A stretch of DNA of 15,964 nt from UBA4582 sp964228885 (GTDB lineage: Bacteria > Pseudomonadota > Gammaproteobacteria > Pseudomonadales > Azotimanducaceae), in NCBI GenBank assembly GCA_964228885.1, contig CAXRCG010000230.1, forward strand, positions 1 through 15,964. Direction: 5' to 3'. Position numbers and translations under genes: made by a program. Below the pieces are notes generated by a model that saw only the letters and a list, made by a program, of their open reading frames with translations, did not search any database and was not told the origin of the DNA. Numbering within the stretch: position 1 is the first letter of the stretch; the number at the start of each line of letters is the position of its first letter. This document shows, one piece after another, positions 15,134 to 15,964 of the stretch.

Positions 15134-15964
15134 GTGGCAGTAACAGATAGCAGCGACGCCTATGACTTTGATGCCGACGTGTTGCGAGATAAGTACCGCG
15201 TAGAACGAGATAAGCGAGTTCGTGATGATGGTAACGATCAATACATCGAAGTGAAGGGAGACTTCTCACACTATGTTGACGACCCGTATGTCGAGCAGGG
15301 CTTTGATCGTGAAGCGCTTACCGAAGAGCTCGAAGTGGTGGTTATTGGCGGTGGCTTTGGCGGCATGCTAGCAGCAGCAAGATTAATCGAGCAAGGCATC
15401 ACAGATATAAAAATCATAGAGAAAGGCGGTGGCTTTGGCGGCACCTGGTATTGGAATCGTTACCCGGGTGCCTCTTGCGATATTGAGTCCTATGTCTACT
15501 TACCGATGCTCGAAGAAACCGGTTTTGTGCCCCGTCAAAAATACACTGATGCGCCTGAGACGTTAGCATATTGCCAGGTGCTCGCAGAGAAGTTTGGTCT
15601 GAATGATTTAGCTTTGATGCAAACAGAAGTTATCTCTACAGAATGGAACGAAACAACACGCCGCTGGACTGTCACGACGAATCGTCAAGATAATTTAAAA
15701 GCACGATATGTTGTTCATTCGAACGGTCCATTAAACCGACCGAAGCTACCAGCAATAAAAGGCATTGGTGATTACAAAGGTCACACCTTTCACACCAGCC
15801 GGTGGGACTATGACTATACCGGCGGTAACTCTCATGGCGGCCTAGATAAGTTGGCCGACAAACGAATCGCAATTATAGGCACAGGGGCAACCGCTGTTCA
15901 GTGTGTCCCCCATTTCGGCGAAGGCGCCACAGAACTGTTCGTCTTTCAAAGAACCCCTTCCTCC
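15134..15964 (+). CDS. Baeyer-Villiger-type flavin-containing monooxygenase, N-terminal part
   Basis: The first 277 residues of a gene that runs off the right edge. It is a class B flavoprotein monooxygenase of the long BVMO type with an N-terminal extension of about 66 residues. VVVIGGGFGG (68-77) is the FAD-binding Rossmann motif, followed by FGGTWYWNRYPG at 101-112, the BVMO fingerprint YKGHTFHTSRWD at 214-225, and IIGTGATAV at 247-255 starting the NADPH domain. Such enzymes insert oxygen beside a ketone to give esters or lactones, using NADPH and O2; relatives act on cyclic ketones, steroids or terpenoids. The start is GTG 15134, supported by GGAG at 15124-15127 with a 6-nt gap. It lies 86 bp behind the TetR-type gene. 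A 19-nt exact repeat encodes GGGFGG twice in this gene. Substrate unknown. Confidence 0.93.
   Translation, partial: MAVTDSSDAYDFDADVLRDKYRVERDKRVRDDGNDQYIEVKGDFSHYVDDPYVEQGFDREALTEELEVVVIGGGFGGMLAAARLIEQGITDIKIIEKGGGFGGTWYWNRYPGASCDIESYVYLPMLEETGFVPRQKYTDAPETLAYCQVLAEKFGLNDLALMQTEVISTEWNETTRRWTVTTNRQDNLKARYVVHSNGPLNRPKLPAIKGIGDYKGHTFHTSRWDYDYTGGNSHGGLDKLADKRIAIIGTGATAVQCVPHFGEGATELFVFQRTPSS

Noticed and set aside
14867..15241. 124-codon minus-strand open frame across the regulator/monooxygenase junction
   Set aside because: Antisense to the TetR-type C-terminus and to the well-supported start of the monooxygenase.
1..15964. CRISPR array, tRNA, rRNA, transposon or phage signatures
   Set aside because: No regularly spaced repeats, no RNA-gene signatures, and no transposase, integrase or phage structural motifs in any frame.

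Overview
The window looks like chromosome of a marine-type gammaproteobacterium. This rests on family resemblance only: a GreA/GreB-like elongation factor of the Pseudomonas-relative type, paired CaiB/BaiF CoA-transferases, a long Baeyer-Villiger-type flavin monooxygenase, a multiheme cytochrome fused to repeats, and base composition near 50% GC by eye. I see no rRNA, tRNA, insertion sequence, phage gene or CRISPR array. The window opens inside one gene (a LanC-like protein) and closes inside another (the monooxygenase).

Layout. (1) 1-2088, plus strand: the C-terminus of a LanC-like protein, then a SulP/SLC26 anion transporter with a STAS domain. (2) 2315-3109, plus strand: a crotonase-family protein that has lost one of the two usual catalytic glutamates. 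(3) 3203-5554, minus strand: an apparent two-gene operon, nitroreductase then an exported metal-dependent amidohydrolase. (4) 5555-5879: a 325-bp divergent spacer holding a perfect 12-bp palindrome near the nitroreductase and a perfect FNR/ANR-type box 3 bp before the next start codon. (5) 5880-8087, plus strand: an exported eight-heme cytochrome c with HEAT-like and TPR repeats. (6) 8171-12541, plus strand: an apparent operon behind a good sigma-70 promoter, with two CaiB/BaiF CoA-transferases overlapping by ATGA and then an S9 serine peptidase. (7) 12542-13282: a spacer with several potential hairpins, then a GreA/GreB-like factor. (8) 13407-14162: a classical SDR oxidoreductase. (9) 14163-15964: a palindrome-rich spacer, a TetR-type regulator starting with GTG behind a strong candidate operator, and the first 277 residues of a class B (Baeyer-Villiger-type) flavin monooxygenase.

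How the genes fit together. Crotonase, CoA-transferases, SDR and monooxygenase are all typical of acyl-CoA or ketone/terpenoid/steroid-type catabolism, but they sit in separate transcription units and no pathway can be named from the sequence alone. The best-supported partnerships are the CoA-transferase pair (probably one heteromeric enzyme), nitroreductase with amidohydrolase (co-transcribed), and the TetR-type regulator with the monooxygenase behind it. The items most worth a second look are the FNR-type box placed on the translation start region of the octaheme cytochrome, and the CoA-transferase pair in which only one partner keeps the catalytic aspartate.
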